Shown in pieces: positions 31,402 to 43,729 of a stretch of DNA of 64,000 bases. Made by a program: the position numbers and the translations under genes. The notes below the pieces were generated by a model. That model ran no database searches, had not been told where the DNA came from, and saw nothing but the letters and a program-made list of their open reading frames with translations. The stretch is from Coccinella septempunctata (Eukaryota > Arthropoda > Insecta > Coleoptera > Coccinellidae): contig NC_058191.1 in NCBI RefSeq assembly GCF_907165205.1, positions 4,218,501 to 4,282,500 on the forward strand. Reading direction: 5' to 3'. The first letter of the stretch is position 1, and every line of letters begins with the position of its first letter.

Positions 31402-33965
31402 ATTATGTCCAATAATAATATAAGAAATTAATTTCCAATTCCTGATTTTCTACCATGGGTGGAGGCAAAGAATATTCGAATTTTCCTAATTTCAAAAAAC
31501 CTCATACACGAAAAAAATTTAACGTTGATTTGACAGGAGCCATAGAAAATAATTACAGAGAAAATGCTGATACGAGCTCAGAGATATAGAATATATCTCT
31601 GTACGAGCTGCAGGCGCTAGAGTTTTGTTTGGAGAATTTTCATTCAATTCGCTAAAACGAAAATGGATTTACTTTACTGTACTGTATTGTATTATTGAGA
31701 ACTTCCCAACACTTTTTATGCGATCCTAAATGCAGAGATCTTTTTGGCGAATGTCAATCAGAAGAGTTTGCTAACACTTAAAAAAAAAGAAATCAGTTTC
31801 TCTGATATATCTCTTTTTCCGTGTCTGATAACAATATTTGTTGACTTTTGGTTGTTGACTTTGATATAATATGAAAATGTCCTTGTTATAGGAAAATTTT
31901 GCGTAGTATTTTGAATTAATGTGGAGAATTTGAATGAAATAATATTTTTGAAGACATCTAAAGGTATATGCTTGCAAGTAGAGTGATATGAAAACCTAAT
32001 TTTTGTGTGTGTATAGGATGTGCAAGAGTTTTGCCACCACCTGTTATTTAATTACCTCATGATAAGAAATTTGGGTATCGTATTATGTTAAGTAAAACAC
32101 ATGAATATTAAAAAAACTCATTACTGAACCTCAATATGCTTCTACAAGGTGTAGATGTGAGTTTTCCCAAATTACTTAAAATGGCTTTTCTATAAATAAC
32201 TTCCTGTAGTGTCAGCTATATATTCTCAAAGGACCATGCTTAATGAATGGTCCCTCTTTTTGGAAGACCCATTAATTTCATTGAGTATATATGCTAATAT
32301 ACACATGAATTCTGTCAGACTCATTGAAAATAATATCGTATATTACTATATAGATGAAATTGAGTCTGTTTACATGTTTTTTGCAAATGCTACTAGGAGA
32401 ATAGTTTGCAGTTTCATTTATCTCTACAAATATAGAAATACTTATTATTTTATGTTGAGTTTAATGTTCTACATAAAATCATCACCATTGAATTTGATGT
32501 CATTTGAGATAAATATAAAATAAGAAAAGGAACATGATAATAGTGTTTGATTATAAACTTAAATATCTTTATGCATCTGAAGAAACCTGGCCTTAGTGTT
32601 CTACTTTGTCAGAAATATTTGGGTGGTAGTTAGTAAACATTCAGTGTTATCTAGGTGATAACTTATTACAACCAAAAGAAGAAAATGAGTCAGTTATATT
32701 GAATCAATAACAAGGTATAGGAAAGAGATTATAATATCATATTCATTACAATAAAGCAATGAGTATGAAGATCCTACAAGAGCATAATAGTTTTTGCCAG
32801 CTTCAAGAGCATGAGGTAAGCTCTAGAAAAAAATTTACCGATATTTCCTCAAATGGCAGAAGAATTCTTTGACAAAATTTGCTTGTCTAGTATTGCAAAG
32901 TAAGTGGTTTTATCAGATAATGGTAAGATGTCCAAATCAAGTTCAGATTCACTAACTTTTTTTTTTATTCAATACCTTAAAAATGGAAGTTCAAGAACAT
33001 TTTGGTTTCATTTAAAAAGTACAATGAAAAACTAAGTATTCATTTTTGCAGGATTCTATTTCACTATTTTCCTCAAGAATGGAATATAATAATAAAATTT
33101 ATCATTATCAGTATTTTCTCTGATATATGTCAATGGGGAAATCTACAGATCTGCTTATTTTGTGGATATTGAAAAATGATTATTTTGTATTTTACTCAAT
33201 TCTTACACCATTTTTTTTGGATGTTCTTCTATTCCATTAACATCCTATAAGGTTTAAATTAACTTTTTGAAAAACTGTTGCATTTATATGTAGATAGATG
33301 AACAAGATTGAAAATATGTACATGGGGCATTTTATCTGCTTGAATTTTTTACAGGATTATAACATTTAGACCTCGATTAAGTATAAACTTTGGTAGGAAA
33401 TTCCACAATTTTTTTTTAAATGTTACTTTATTCATTGTGGAATTTTTTCTTTGACTGTGTATTGATACCTAACATAAAATAACGCCCAATCTCACCAAAC
33501 GGTAATTAATTCAAACACAGATTAAAATTCAAACAAACTCTTTCTAACATAGACATCTTAGTCTATGAAGGGAACTAAGGAGGGTAAAGAAACCACAAAA
33601 CACAGAGACGCCCCATTTTAATATTGAAATGCGCAATCGACATAATTCGGCGAGTTTCTTTCCTTAACGCCAGTTACGTCTACTCTCGATTTAAATCCTT
33701 GGTGAATTATTTTTTAGAGTGTCAAATACATCAAAAGTTTGGACCTAGTATCCATATAATCAATTCCTAACGAGCGCTCTTTTGAATTTTTGTTCTTGAA
33801 CGTAGATCCTAGAGTCTTCTATGGTTCTATATATTCGAAATGTTTTTTTTATCTGATGCAAATCTGAATTTTGCGGGAATCTGTTGATATTTTAGAAACC
33901 GAAATGGGTAAAGGAAAATTGAGAAAAAAAGGTCGCTAAAAAAATAATGATCCCAAATCGTATGT
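31402..33965. other. Intergenic region between TMEM87-like and Akt
   Basis: About 2.5 kb, AT-rich and without recognisable repeats. The block 33480-33900 is less AT-rich and is a candidate for the Akt promoter and first untranslated exon, because the first coding exon of Akt (34941) follows a splice acceptor. No frame is convincing as a gene. Confidence 0.35.
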
Positions 33966-34051
33966 AAAGTGTCTTTCCCGCACAGCACTGCTGTGCGTAA
34001 AAACGCACGGCATTAGAAAAAGTATATTTAAGTGCGGGAAAGCGATACTTT
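33966..34051. repeat. Imperfect hairpin upstream of Akt
   Basis: AAAGTGTCTTTCCCGCAC pairs with GTGCGGGAAAGCGATACTTT, with an inner GCACTGCTGTGCG turn. It might be a decayed small element or a structured part of an Akt leader intron. Confidence 0.4.
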
Positions 34052-34940
34052 GGGAACTGAAGAGTGAAGGAAAATGGGAAAAATTTCCCAGCTCATGCTT
34101 AAATTTTATATCCTGCTGGGAAAAGGTTACGAAAGTGCGTATGCGTGAATTTCGATTCACAGACTTCACAGACTTTTATACCAAAATTTAATGATAAAAA
34201 AACAAATTCCTCAACAATACAGCATTTTCATGATGAATAAAGATTCAACAATTTTTTGTATGGAAAATTGTCTAATTTAGCTCAATAGGTCAGTAGGAAA
34301 AATATAGATATCATTTTTTATATTCCGAACCGTTCTTCAGCTCAAATTCAGATCACAAACACAGTCATACATTTTTTCAGAGCTGCTATCAAGGAGTCTT
34401 ATTTAATGTCGAAATAGTTTCTCATCAGTTTTTTTTAGATAAAACGTATCAAAATGAAAATAGTCTTCGAAACTATAACTGTTTGACTATAACATCAGCA
34501 AGGTTAACCAAATTTTCGACCAGTATCTCTGAATCAGAAGAGCATTGTTTAGAAGCTTTCTGTTCAGAAAAGTATCAGTTCCAGATTTTTTTGTTCTCCT
34601 TGCTGTAGTTGCACTCACCTATCTTCGAACTCAAATTACTTGAAAACAGTTGATTTAGTTGATTTATCAAGAATACTTTCGAATATTTTTGATCGATCGT
34701 TCCAAAAATATTGCGAGTTAAATTATTGCAAATTTACACAACTGAAAAAAACTGAAAATGATGAGAATTTCTCTTTTCTGAGATATCAAGATAATAGTAG
34801 TAGTTAATATGGTATTTCCAGAATGATCCAAATGAGCTTTATCTACCATGAATTACTTTGCTTCGCCCATGAAACAATTCTTATCCCTCTAGATAAAAGA
34901 AGGGTTTTTTAAAATGTTTCAATTTTTTGTTCACAGAAAA

Positions 34941-37900
34941 ATGAATCAGATCTTACAGAGTGGTACACCATCCGTTGGTACTAAGAATTATAGTGCAGCA
35001 AATATAGTGAAAGAAGGTTGGCTGTATAAGAGAGGTGAAAGAATAAAAAATTGGAGACCAAGGTAGAGGTTGATCTCACAAATTTAGATTATCCTTACCA
35101 ATACACTTTCTTACTAGGTATTTCATACTTTTGGATGATGGTTCCCTTTTCGGTTTCAAAAACAGACCCCATGTTACTGCCATGAGCGATCCACTAAATA
35201 ATTTTACCGTGAGAGGGTGTCAGATAATGTCAACAGACAGACCTAAGCCCTACACTTTCATTATAAGAGGTCTTCAGTGGACAACTGTAATTGAAAGAAT
35301 GTTCAATGTTGAGACTGAGCAAGAAAGGTGAGATATTGTATTTTTTTCACTATTGTGAATTTGGGGTATCATTTCATCGTTGTTCGAGAAATTGTAAGAA
35401 AAATGTTATATTTTGGTGTATTATTTTCAATAAAAAAGCCTTCAGATCGATCACGAAGAAAACATTTTTATTATATAATCTGGAGTACAAACATTAGTGA
35501 AAAATTTATGTGAGATGAACAACCTACGCAAATAATTATTAATCAGTTTCTAAAATTTGTATTGTTGCTTCACTATTCTACATGCAATTTTCCATGATAT
35601 ATAGGGTGTTTTGAATTGATCGATCAAGGGAGGTTTGTCACATTATTTTTTGTTTTGAGTCCAGTCTCTTTGAAGTCACAGCTCTTCGAAATTACGAGGA
35701 AAATTTGGTTTTAATTGAATATCTTTTATGTGGAATACTTTTAGAACTAAATTCGATAGTAGGCTGTCACTTTTTGACAATTTTGAAATTTGATGAGAAG
35801 AGGTGGAGAACGATGCCGCCAAAAGAAGGACCTTTTGTTGAAAGTCAGTAGTCGCATCGAAGTACTAATTAAATCGATGCTTTCTCATACATGACTGCTC
35901 AAAAGAAGATCTCTGTGTACATTATATCAGACTCTAGGCCCCTACTAAGGGGATCTCGAGAACAAATAGCAGCTAGAACGGATGATACATTCTCGGGCCC
36001 TTTTTTCCTGACTTATCCAAATCAGAAAACAGAACCGACCTATCATTTCTAGATTTTGAGTTATAAAAGAAAAATTAGATTTTGACGATTTCGAAAGGTT
36101 CTCATAACTTTTTTGTCTTTGAATTTACAGATCTGAATCTTAAACCTTCTACAGGCACTTTTTCGCGTAGAATCCACTGTCGAGATCAAAATATTTTTTT
36201 ATTTCGAATCATTAGGCGAACTTTTGTTTTTTTAAATGCAAACTTTTATTGAATTTGATATTTTTGAATTGTAAAAATTCTTTTGTCAATAGACTCTACG
36301 TATAAAGTGCCTAAGAAGATTCAAGTTTCAGATCTATAACTTCAAACACAAAAAAGTTATGAGAACTTTTCGAAATCGTCAAAATCTAAATTTTTTTTTA
36401 TAACTCAAAATCTAGAAATGATAGGCCGGTTCTGTTTTCTGATTTGGATAAGTCAGGAAAAAAGAGCTCGAGAATATGTCAGTTTCAGATCTGTAACTTC
36501 AAATACAAAAAAATTATGAGAATTTTTCGAAATCGTCAAAATCTAATTTTCTGCTAATAACTCCAAAACGAAGAATCGTAGGAGTCTACGATTTTCACTG
36601 AAAAAGAGCTCGGAAATGTGTCAGTTTTCTTCTAGCTGCTATTGTTCTTGAGATCCCCTCACTAGACAACGAATTTTGCCCACCCTGTACACTTATCCCC
36701 AGTATGTTGGAAGGCAGATAGATTCGCCGTCTTCAATAGATAATCATAAAAGTTTTTTATTTTATCCACCTCTCAACCACGTTTCATTTTGATCGTGAAT
36801 CCAACTAAAAACGAGGTGGTCCAACTATAAAATTTTTCTTTTCTTCAGAGAAGAGTGGATATTAGCGATCAAAACTGTAGCCGAACGATTGTCAACGGAA
36901 TATTCCGATGTTGAGATGAATTCTATGCCGTATAATGCAGGACCAATAGAAATCGCTGAACCGGCCGCTGAAGATTTGTCGAAAAAATTTCTCCTGCAGG
37001 GTACGTCGTATTCCAAGTCATCTGGAAAAAAGAAAGTAACTCTAGAATCATTCGAGTTCTTGAAAGTTCTCGGTAAAGGCACCTTTGGAAAAGTGATATT
37101 GTGCAGGGAAAAAAGTACAGCAAGGTTATATGCAATAAAGATATTAAAGAAGGAGGTTATCATCCAGAAAGATGAGGTGGCACATACTCAAACAGAAAAC
37201 AGGGTGCTGAGAAGTACAAATCATCCCTTCTTAACGGTATGTTATTGATTTAATTCCTTCTCATTCTGATCTAAGATTACACCAATTTTTTTTTTTGCAG
37301 TCCCTGAAATATTCTTTTCAAACCAATGAAAGGTTGTGTTTTGTGATGGAGTATGTGAATGGTGGAGAACTGTTCTTCCATTTATCCAGGGAAAGAGTAT
37401 TTTCAGAAGAACGTACAAGATTTTATGGGGCAGAAATTATTTGTGCATTGGCCTATCTTCATTCTCAAGGAATTATTTATAGAGACCTCAAGTTGGAGAA
37501 TTTGCTTCTTGATAAAGATGGACATATAAAGATAACAGACTTTGGACTGTGCAAGGAAGATATAACTTACGGTCAGACAACAAGAACATTCTGTGGCACC
37601 CCAGAGTATTTGGCACCAGAAGTATTGGAAGATAACGACTACGGCAGGGCTGTAGATTGGTGGGGTATTGGAGTGGTTATGTATGAAATGGTAAGTTAAT
37701 ATAATAATATTTCATATGTAGGTGGTATAGGATAAGGTATGCATGTTGACTGCGCTATGCGGATCAGCGTACTTAATTTGGAGGGATAGGACATACGCTA
37801 ATGTCTTCGTTTTGGGTGTCCAGAGAGGATTTGAGTTGGATCTCGTTGCCTCCTAGATGGCGCTGGAGTATTTAATACTTCACAGCCCCTAATAGCAATT

Positions 37901-38862
37901 AAGTTCCGTTTTCCATCGAGGAGGAAGTTGTGTTGCCCTGACGAGGTCAGATATCATGGCCAACATCAATTTTTCTTCAATGGAAGATTGTCTTCGGTCA
38001 TCATTCTTCTTCACTAACTCTTTTAACTTGTGGAAGTACCGTAGCACTTCCTGTGACTTATTCATAAGATAAATAACGTTTTCGCACAAAATTTGAAGGT
38101 ATTTCAACTTATCTTCTTTCTAACTTTACCAATAATACGCCACTGCTAACGATACCAGTTCTGTTAATTCAGCTCTACATTAGCCTCCAATTACGTCATC
38201 ACTTTTCCTACGAATTGCTGAATTGCGCCTCCTTTGCTATATCTTCTTGATTTCAACCTTATAAACTTACTTTTTTCGTTCCATTTGGTGAATGGAGTAT
38301 AGTCTCATCTTTTTTCAGATGTGTGGGAGACTTCCATTTTATAATAAAGACCATGAAATCCTCTTCCAACTCATTTGTGTAGAATCAGTTAGATTTCCAA
38401 GGAATTTGAGCAATGAAGCTAAAGACCTGCTCGCTGGCCTCCTTGTCAAAAAACCTGAATTGAGGTTAGGTGGCGGTCCTGAAGATGCGAAACAGATAAT
38501 GGAGCATCCATTCTTCAGTTGCATCAACTGGACGGATTTGGAAATGAAAAGGGTGATTACTTTTTTTCTCATAATTCTTTCTTACTGGTACATTTGATGG
38601 CAAACGATTAACAACAATCTTTTGTTTCTACCTTTTTCAGATACCTCCCCCTTTTAAACCTCAGGTAACAAGTGAAACGGACACCAGATATTTCGATCAG
38701 GAATTTACTGGAGAAAGTGTAGAATTAACCCCCCCAGAACCTGATAGGATACTGAGTTCCATTCAAGAGGAACCCCATTTTCCTCAATTCAGTTTTCAGG
38801 ACTTATCATCAACAATTGGCAGCTCAAGTCATATAGGAAGTAGTATGAGTAGTGTAGCATAA
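34941..38862 (+). CDS. Akt: RAC serine/threonine protein kinase Akt (PKB)
   Basis: Six coding exons give 521 aa: 34941-35062, 35118-35327, 36849-37236, 37301-37690, 38319-38552 and 38641-38862. The PH domain (about 22-125) has KEGWLYKRGERIKNWRPRYF with the PIP3-binding Lys30 and Arg41 and Glu33 (human Lys14, Arg25 and Glu17). The kinase domain (about 179-435) has GKGTFG, AIK (Lys208), YRDLKLEN (Asp302) and DFG (320-322). The PDK1 site is Thr336 in RTFCGTPEYLAPE (human Thr308), the turn motif is Thr478 (ELTPPEP), and the TORC2 hydrophobic site is Ser499 in FPQFSF (human Ser473). All active-site parts are present. Akt relays insulin/PI3K signals to growth and survival. The ATG follows an acceptor (TTCACAG), so there is at least one upstream untranslated exon. 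Intron 2 holds a 750-bp inverted-repeat element. AATAAA at about 39650 may be the distal poly(A) site. Confidence 0.97.
35938..36687. mobile_element. Inverted-repeat element, CAGGGTGGGCAAAATTCG family, in Akt intron 2
   Basis: The right end CGAATTTTGCCCACCCTG is followed by TA (36688-36689). The left end starts at about 35938 without the first 25 bp of the family. Arms pair through GGGATCTCGAGAACAA, TCCAAATCAGAAAACAGAAC, TCTAGATTTTGAGTTATAA, AGGCACTTTTTCGCGTAGA and TCATTAGGCGAACTTTTG. Part of the right arm is tandemly repeated (GTTTCAGATCTGTAACTTCA and GTTTCAGATCTATAACTTCA), so the copy is compound. Confidence 0.78.
37889..38107 (-). other. Unrecognised 72-codon frame in Akt intron 4
   Basis: The minus strand reads helical, charged sequence (KSQEVLRYFHKLKELVKKND; SSIEEKLMLAMISDLVRATQ). 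The composition is more protein-like than the surrounding intron, but I recognise no family and no splice partners. It may be a fragment of a mobile element's gene. Confidence 0.25.
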
Positions 38863-39915
38863 GTAATGTGATGGAGAGAGGATATTTGATTTCAAGTGAG
38901 TAGCTAAAATGTTTGATTGATGTTTAACAAGTGTTGGAAACAACACAAGAAGATATATTATTTGTTAATTTAAAAAATTAATTCAAACAGTATCTTTGAG
39001 AGGAGTGTTTTAGTGCGGTATGTTTGAATATGTAGCGAAATACACTTTTTCTCATCTCAATGTATAAATAACATTAGGTAAGGGATTTTATAGTGTTTGA
39101 ACTCTCTTGTTGTTTGCAATTATTTTTCTCCAGTTAACATCCCAATAGAATTTGAATTGCATTACGAAATGAGGATTAATTGCGGAATATCAAACTTATT
39201 CAAACCACAGGCAATAGCATTTAATGAACATATGTAATGAATCTTTCTCATTGTTACTATAATTTACATTAATCATTAGGTAAAATTGATTTTTATGATA
39301 TTTATAACATAAAAAAATTTGATGTAATGATGACAGTTTGTAATAAGATTTCATAAAACACTTTTTATTCGAAGATACAAATTTCTGTTGAATTGTATGG
39401 AAATTGGGAGATTGTGATAAATTGTTGAATTTTCTGTATATAATATGACATAAGTAAAATTATCGAAGAATTGTGTAAATATTGTTATGGGAAATATTGT
39501 AAACATATTATTATTTTCAGTGATTTTGGAAACAGTGATCATACTTCTTATCTTGTAATTTTCTTTTCGAATAAATAGGGGTTGAATTGGAATAATTAGA
39601 TTGATGAGAATTAAAGAATTGTATAGGAAATATTTATGAAATGAACACATAATAAAATGTGCTTTATTTTGTAATGTAACGAGTATACTAGGTTGGCTGT
39701 ATAATTGTCGGGATTGGTTCAGTTAGGGTTTGAAGATGTTGCTTATATTGAATATTTAATTTTGTTTTATTTACTCAGTGTAATTTGAGCTATGTATATA
39801 ATGATCATTAATTATTGTTTTAATGAATTAATCTGCTATATCAAATATATTTATTACATTATCCTTCATGCTCTTTCTTTTGTAGAATTTCCTCTATAAA
39901 AATTATCATACAATA
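38863..39915. other. 3' untranslated region of Akt and flank
   Basis: AT-rich sequence after the Akt stop, with AATAAA-type signals at about 39575, 39650 and others. It contains no frame of note. Confidence 0.5.
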
Positions 39916-40209
39916 CAGGGTGAGTCTTTAATTTATACAAATATTTTGACAGTAGTCTTGAGGCAAAAAAAAAACATTTCTCTTTTCCATTTTTTTCGAA
40001 TCTAGTCGGTTTAAAAGATACAGGCTGTTGAAAAACCATAAAACAAAATTATTTTACTTCTATCTCACAAACTATTTTTTTTTTAATAAAAGGAATTTCG
40101 GAATATGGTTTTCCATTTATTTAATTATTTTCTTTCGACCCTAAGAATTACCTACCTTTTTCAGTTTTCTCATCATGACCATTACATACCATAAAAAAAC
40201 CAAAAATAC

Positions 40210-41572
40210 TGTAATGAATCCCAGTTTTCTGAGAAAATTGGAGTTCATTTTAGTGCATTCCTTTCATTTCACATTTCCGCCTTTGAAAATATTTAATTCT
40301 CAAATATTCAGTACATTCATTTCGATAGGCAGAGTAAATGTAAAAAACCGTTTATCTGTGGTTAACGTTGTTTTTCTTGCATGCCGTTGAAGATTTCGAC
40401 GTTTTTCAGATGTTGATATACGATAAACCGGAGCTGACGACGTTTTTCACTCTTGTCGCATTCTGGAATTTTCAGATTTTTAACGTGTGGGGGGATTTGC
40501 CTATAAAAGCAGATTTTCTCCCGCGACGGCCTCTTTTTTTGTCATTTGACTGTCTTTGGTCTCTTTACGCTCTTTACTCTCTTTTCTCTTGTCTCTGCGA
40601 TTGTGTGCCCGACGAGCCGATCAGCGAATTTAGAATAAATTTTGTGTTACGGAGGTAGTGCTCTTAGAAATTAATTTTATTTTTTGTTTTCCGCGAGTGC
40701 CTTGAATAAAGGAGGTAGGTCCCCGTCTTACCGTTCAGTTTCTTTGTTGGACCTACACCAGTTACTTCTTTGACACTGCTGTACTGTATCGCTTTCTGTT
40801 ATCTTTTGCCGTACTTTACCCTGTTTCGCAAGTCTGACTTTTCCCTTCGCTATCAGTCATGGTGCGTAAGCCCTTGGGGTAGTGAAGAGGAAGTCCCGTC
40901 AACCCCTCTGTTCGCGTTCCCGCGTCATAAGTGTTGAAAGTTGAAATAGAAATCTCTTCTTTTCTATCAGTCATGGTCCGTAAGCCCTTGGGGTATAGAA
41001 TAAGAGATACCGCTCGTCGTCAGTGAAATCCCGTAGTTGCGCTCAAAATAGACCGTTTCTTCGCCATCAGTCATGGAGCGTAGCCCTTGGGGTAGCGAGT
41101 AAAAGTCTCGAGTAGATCCGCCCTGGTTGTGTTTCATTCATTTCTGTAGAAATACAAGTAATTACATCCCGATACCGTATAGCAAGTCATTTCACTTCGC
41201 GAGGTCATCCTTAGTATCCATTTCGTCAGTTCTGGTTGGCGTATTTTATTGAACAACCTTTGATTTTTCACTGTACCTGGTATAAACTTTATAAAGTGCT
41301 CGTGATCGGATCGAATTTCCAGAATGTATGTTTGCTGATCGATTCGCTCATATTTCATACCTACACATATTTTCGTTGTATATATAATCAGTTTCCGAAG
41401 GTGCGAATAAACTGGTACATAATTTAATTTTGACTACTTCGTTATGCTGCCACCCTAGATAACAGCGAACTCTGTCTCCGACTAGCAGCTTCTCTGGTAG
41501 GTTTGCTATTCTTCCTAGTGAAAAGAATAGCTGGCGCTCGAGATAAGTTTTCTCCGAGGAAACCACGTTACA
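40210..41572. repeat. Long solo LTR-like element (TGTAATG...CGTTACA) with 4-bp duplication ATAC
   Basis: The element is 1363 bp. It starts TGTAATGAATCC and ends CCACGTTACA, with ATAC on both sides (40206-40209 and 41573-41576). It has a TATA box (TATAAAA, 40502-40508) with a pyrimidine-rich region after it (40529-40590), and AATAAA at about 40634 and 40706, as expected of an LTR promoter and poly(A) site. Its last 70 bp match the solo LTR at 2172-2633. It carries three repeats of an ATCAGTCATGG unit. Gypsy type is a guess. Confidence 0.7.
40851..41110. repeat. Three tandem ATCAGTCATGG...CCCTTGGGGTA units in the long LTR
   Basis: The core TATCAGTCATGGTGCGTAAG-CCCTTGGGGTA starts at 40851, again at 40965 (TGGTCCG), and again at 41065 (TGGAGCGTAG). 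The spacing is about 114 and 100 bp. Between cores lie unlike sequences such as GTGAAGAGGAAGTCCC and TAGAATAAGAGATACC. Confidence 0.75.
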
Positions 41573-41984
41573 ATACAAAGAACCCAACTCTTGAAACTAA
41601 GTTGAACGCTATCTAATGAATATTTGAGCGTTTTGTAAAATAAAAGTATTCTTCATATTTTCTCCTTTAATGCGCCGTTTTCGAGTAATTTGATGTTCGA
41701 AAATTAAAAACTCTTTGTGAAATTGGAAAATTGGGTTCTTTGTCTGAATACAACTCTGTTTGGAAGAACCGCAGATGTGTAGTGTCACAGATGTGTAGAT
41801 ATCACAGCTAGTTATTCTGGCGGTAATTTTGTTTTTACAGAGGTGGCATAGCTCATTATGAAAACTTAAAATGGCTATATCTTTTTATCAGGACCGAATC
41901 GTAGAATACTGAAAAGGAAAAAAGTGTATATTTTTTTACCTCAAGAATCTACTGTCAAATACACAGTTTTCGTGTTAACAAGAT

Positions 41985-43729
41985 GTTCATACAGCGTTCA
42001 TACAAGCTTACGCCGATAACCATGACTACAGGCGTTTTTTCGAAGCTATTAAAACTGTTTATAGTCCAAGCAGAAAAGCTGACTTGCCTATAAGGGATGC
42101 TCATGGAGCTATACTAACTGATGATGATAGAAAAATTCTCGAAAGATGGAAGGAGCATTACTCCCAGGTCTTGAATCAAAGTAACGACTCTGATTTATCC
42201 ATTTTAGACCGCCACTCCCCGTATTGTCCGATGACATCCGACATCGCTTGATGACGAAAACTCAATGTCGGAAATCATAAATGCGATAGAAAATAATAAG
42301 TCACCAGATCTAGTATTGACATTGTCAATAGTCTCCTAACACTATTTCGCAATATCTGGGAACAAGGAGATGTGCCACAAAACTTCACAGACGCTTTAGT
42401 TATCAAGCTCTATAAGAACAAAGGCGATATGTCAAATTGCAACAATTACAGGGGCATATCGTTGCTTAGTGTGACCAGTAAAATTCTCTCGAAGACTATG
42501 GCTAATCGTCTGATTCTACTCTTAGAAAAGCTATTACCTGAGTCCTATTGCGGCTTTCGACCCAATCGAGGTACGGTGGACCTAATTTTCAAACTGCGAC
42601 AGCTGCAAGAGAAGGCCCTTGAACAACAATCAAGGATCTATATAGCCTACATCGATTTAAGTAAGGCCTTCGACTCGGTGAATCGGTATGGAAAATCATG
42701 GGACGCCTTGGAGTACCCGAAAAATTCTTAGCAGTGTGTAAAAGCCTCCATACCAACAACACCGATAGAATACAGCATAATGGCTCCACAACCGACCATT
42801 TCTTAACCAACTCTGGAATAAAACAAGGCTGCGTATTAGAGCCTTTAATGTTCAATATTGTCGCCATAGCTGTCTCGATAATTTACATGAGTATGCCTGC
42901 AAGAGGTGTTGGAATAAGATTCAGATTTGATGGAGGCCTGTTTAACCTGAAGCACCTCAGAGCAAAAACCCGTACAAAGTTTATCACGGAACTTCAATAT
43001 GCAGACGACTGCGCACTTATATATGGCTAGCAGCTCAGAGGATCTACAGATAATGTTGGATATATACATATTATCATATATACGAAACTTTAGGCCTTAG
43101 ACTCAATATTGACAAAGCCAAAATCCTGGTAAGTCCGCCAGAAAGCCTTCAAACAGATATCAGCCTGGAGGATGAAACTCTAGAACAGGTCGAGCAGTTC
43201 CAATACTTGGGAAGCTTCATGAATACTAGGGCTAACCTGGACACGGAAAATACACAACCGTATCAGTTCAGCATCACAGACATTCTGGAATTTGAAGGAC
43301 AGAGTGTTCCAAAATCACGACTTTAATCTGAAGACCAAGACAGCTGTTTACAAAGCAGTGGTCCTCCCAACGCTTCTTTACGGAAGCGAAATCTGGACGC
43401 CTTACAGGCGACTTATTAAACAGCTTGAACAAACGCAACAACGTCATCTAAGACAAATAATGCACATCAGATGGTTCCACAAAGTTTCGAATGCAGAAGT
43501 CTTGCAACGCGCGAGTTGTATAACAATTGAGACTCAAGAAACGAAGGCCCGACTCAGATGGAACGGCCACATTCTGAGGATGCAAGACACAAGACTTCCC
43601 AGAATAGCTCTGTACGGCGAATTAACAGAAGGATCTCGGAAACCAGGAGGCCAGTATAAGCGGTTTAAGGATATACTACATCAATCCCTAAAATCAGTTA
43701 ATGCCAATCATAACTTGGAACTATACTAG
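41985..43729 (+). pseudogene. Third LINE ORF2 (5'-truncated, frameshifted reverse transcriptase)
   Basis: The plus strand reads FFEAIKTVYSPSRKADLPIR before the RT. Then come ALVIKLYKNKGDMSNCNNYR, GISLLSVTSKILSKTMANRL, YCGFRPNRGTVDLIF, IDLSKAFDSVN (motif A), NSGIKQGCVL (motif B), LQYADDCALI (motif C, catalytic Asp pair kept), and a C-terminal region with VVLPTLLYGSEIW, LRWNGHILRMQDTRLPRIAL and GGQYKRFKD. Frameshifts occur near 42690 and 43030 and in 43045-43290. There is no upstream endonuclease, so the copy is truncated, as is usual for LINEs. It is unlike the two LINEs in Mtmr6 introns; the clade is undetermined. Confidence 0.82.

Larger units (their letters stand above)
39916..41968. mobile_element. 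CAGGGTGAGTC-family inverted-repeat element, split by an LTR
   Basis: The left part starts TA-CAGGGTGAGTC and runs to CATTACATACCATAAAAAA. After the LTR at 40210-41572 the right part continues with AAAGAACCCAACTC, CCGCAGATGTGTAGTGTCAC, GGCTATATCTTTTTATCAGG and CAAGAATCTACTGTCAAAT. The order equals that of the whole copy at 60280-61070 read in reverse. The right terminus is lost where LINE sequence begins near 41985. Confidence 0.75.
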
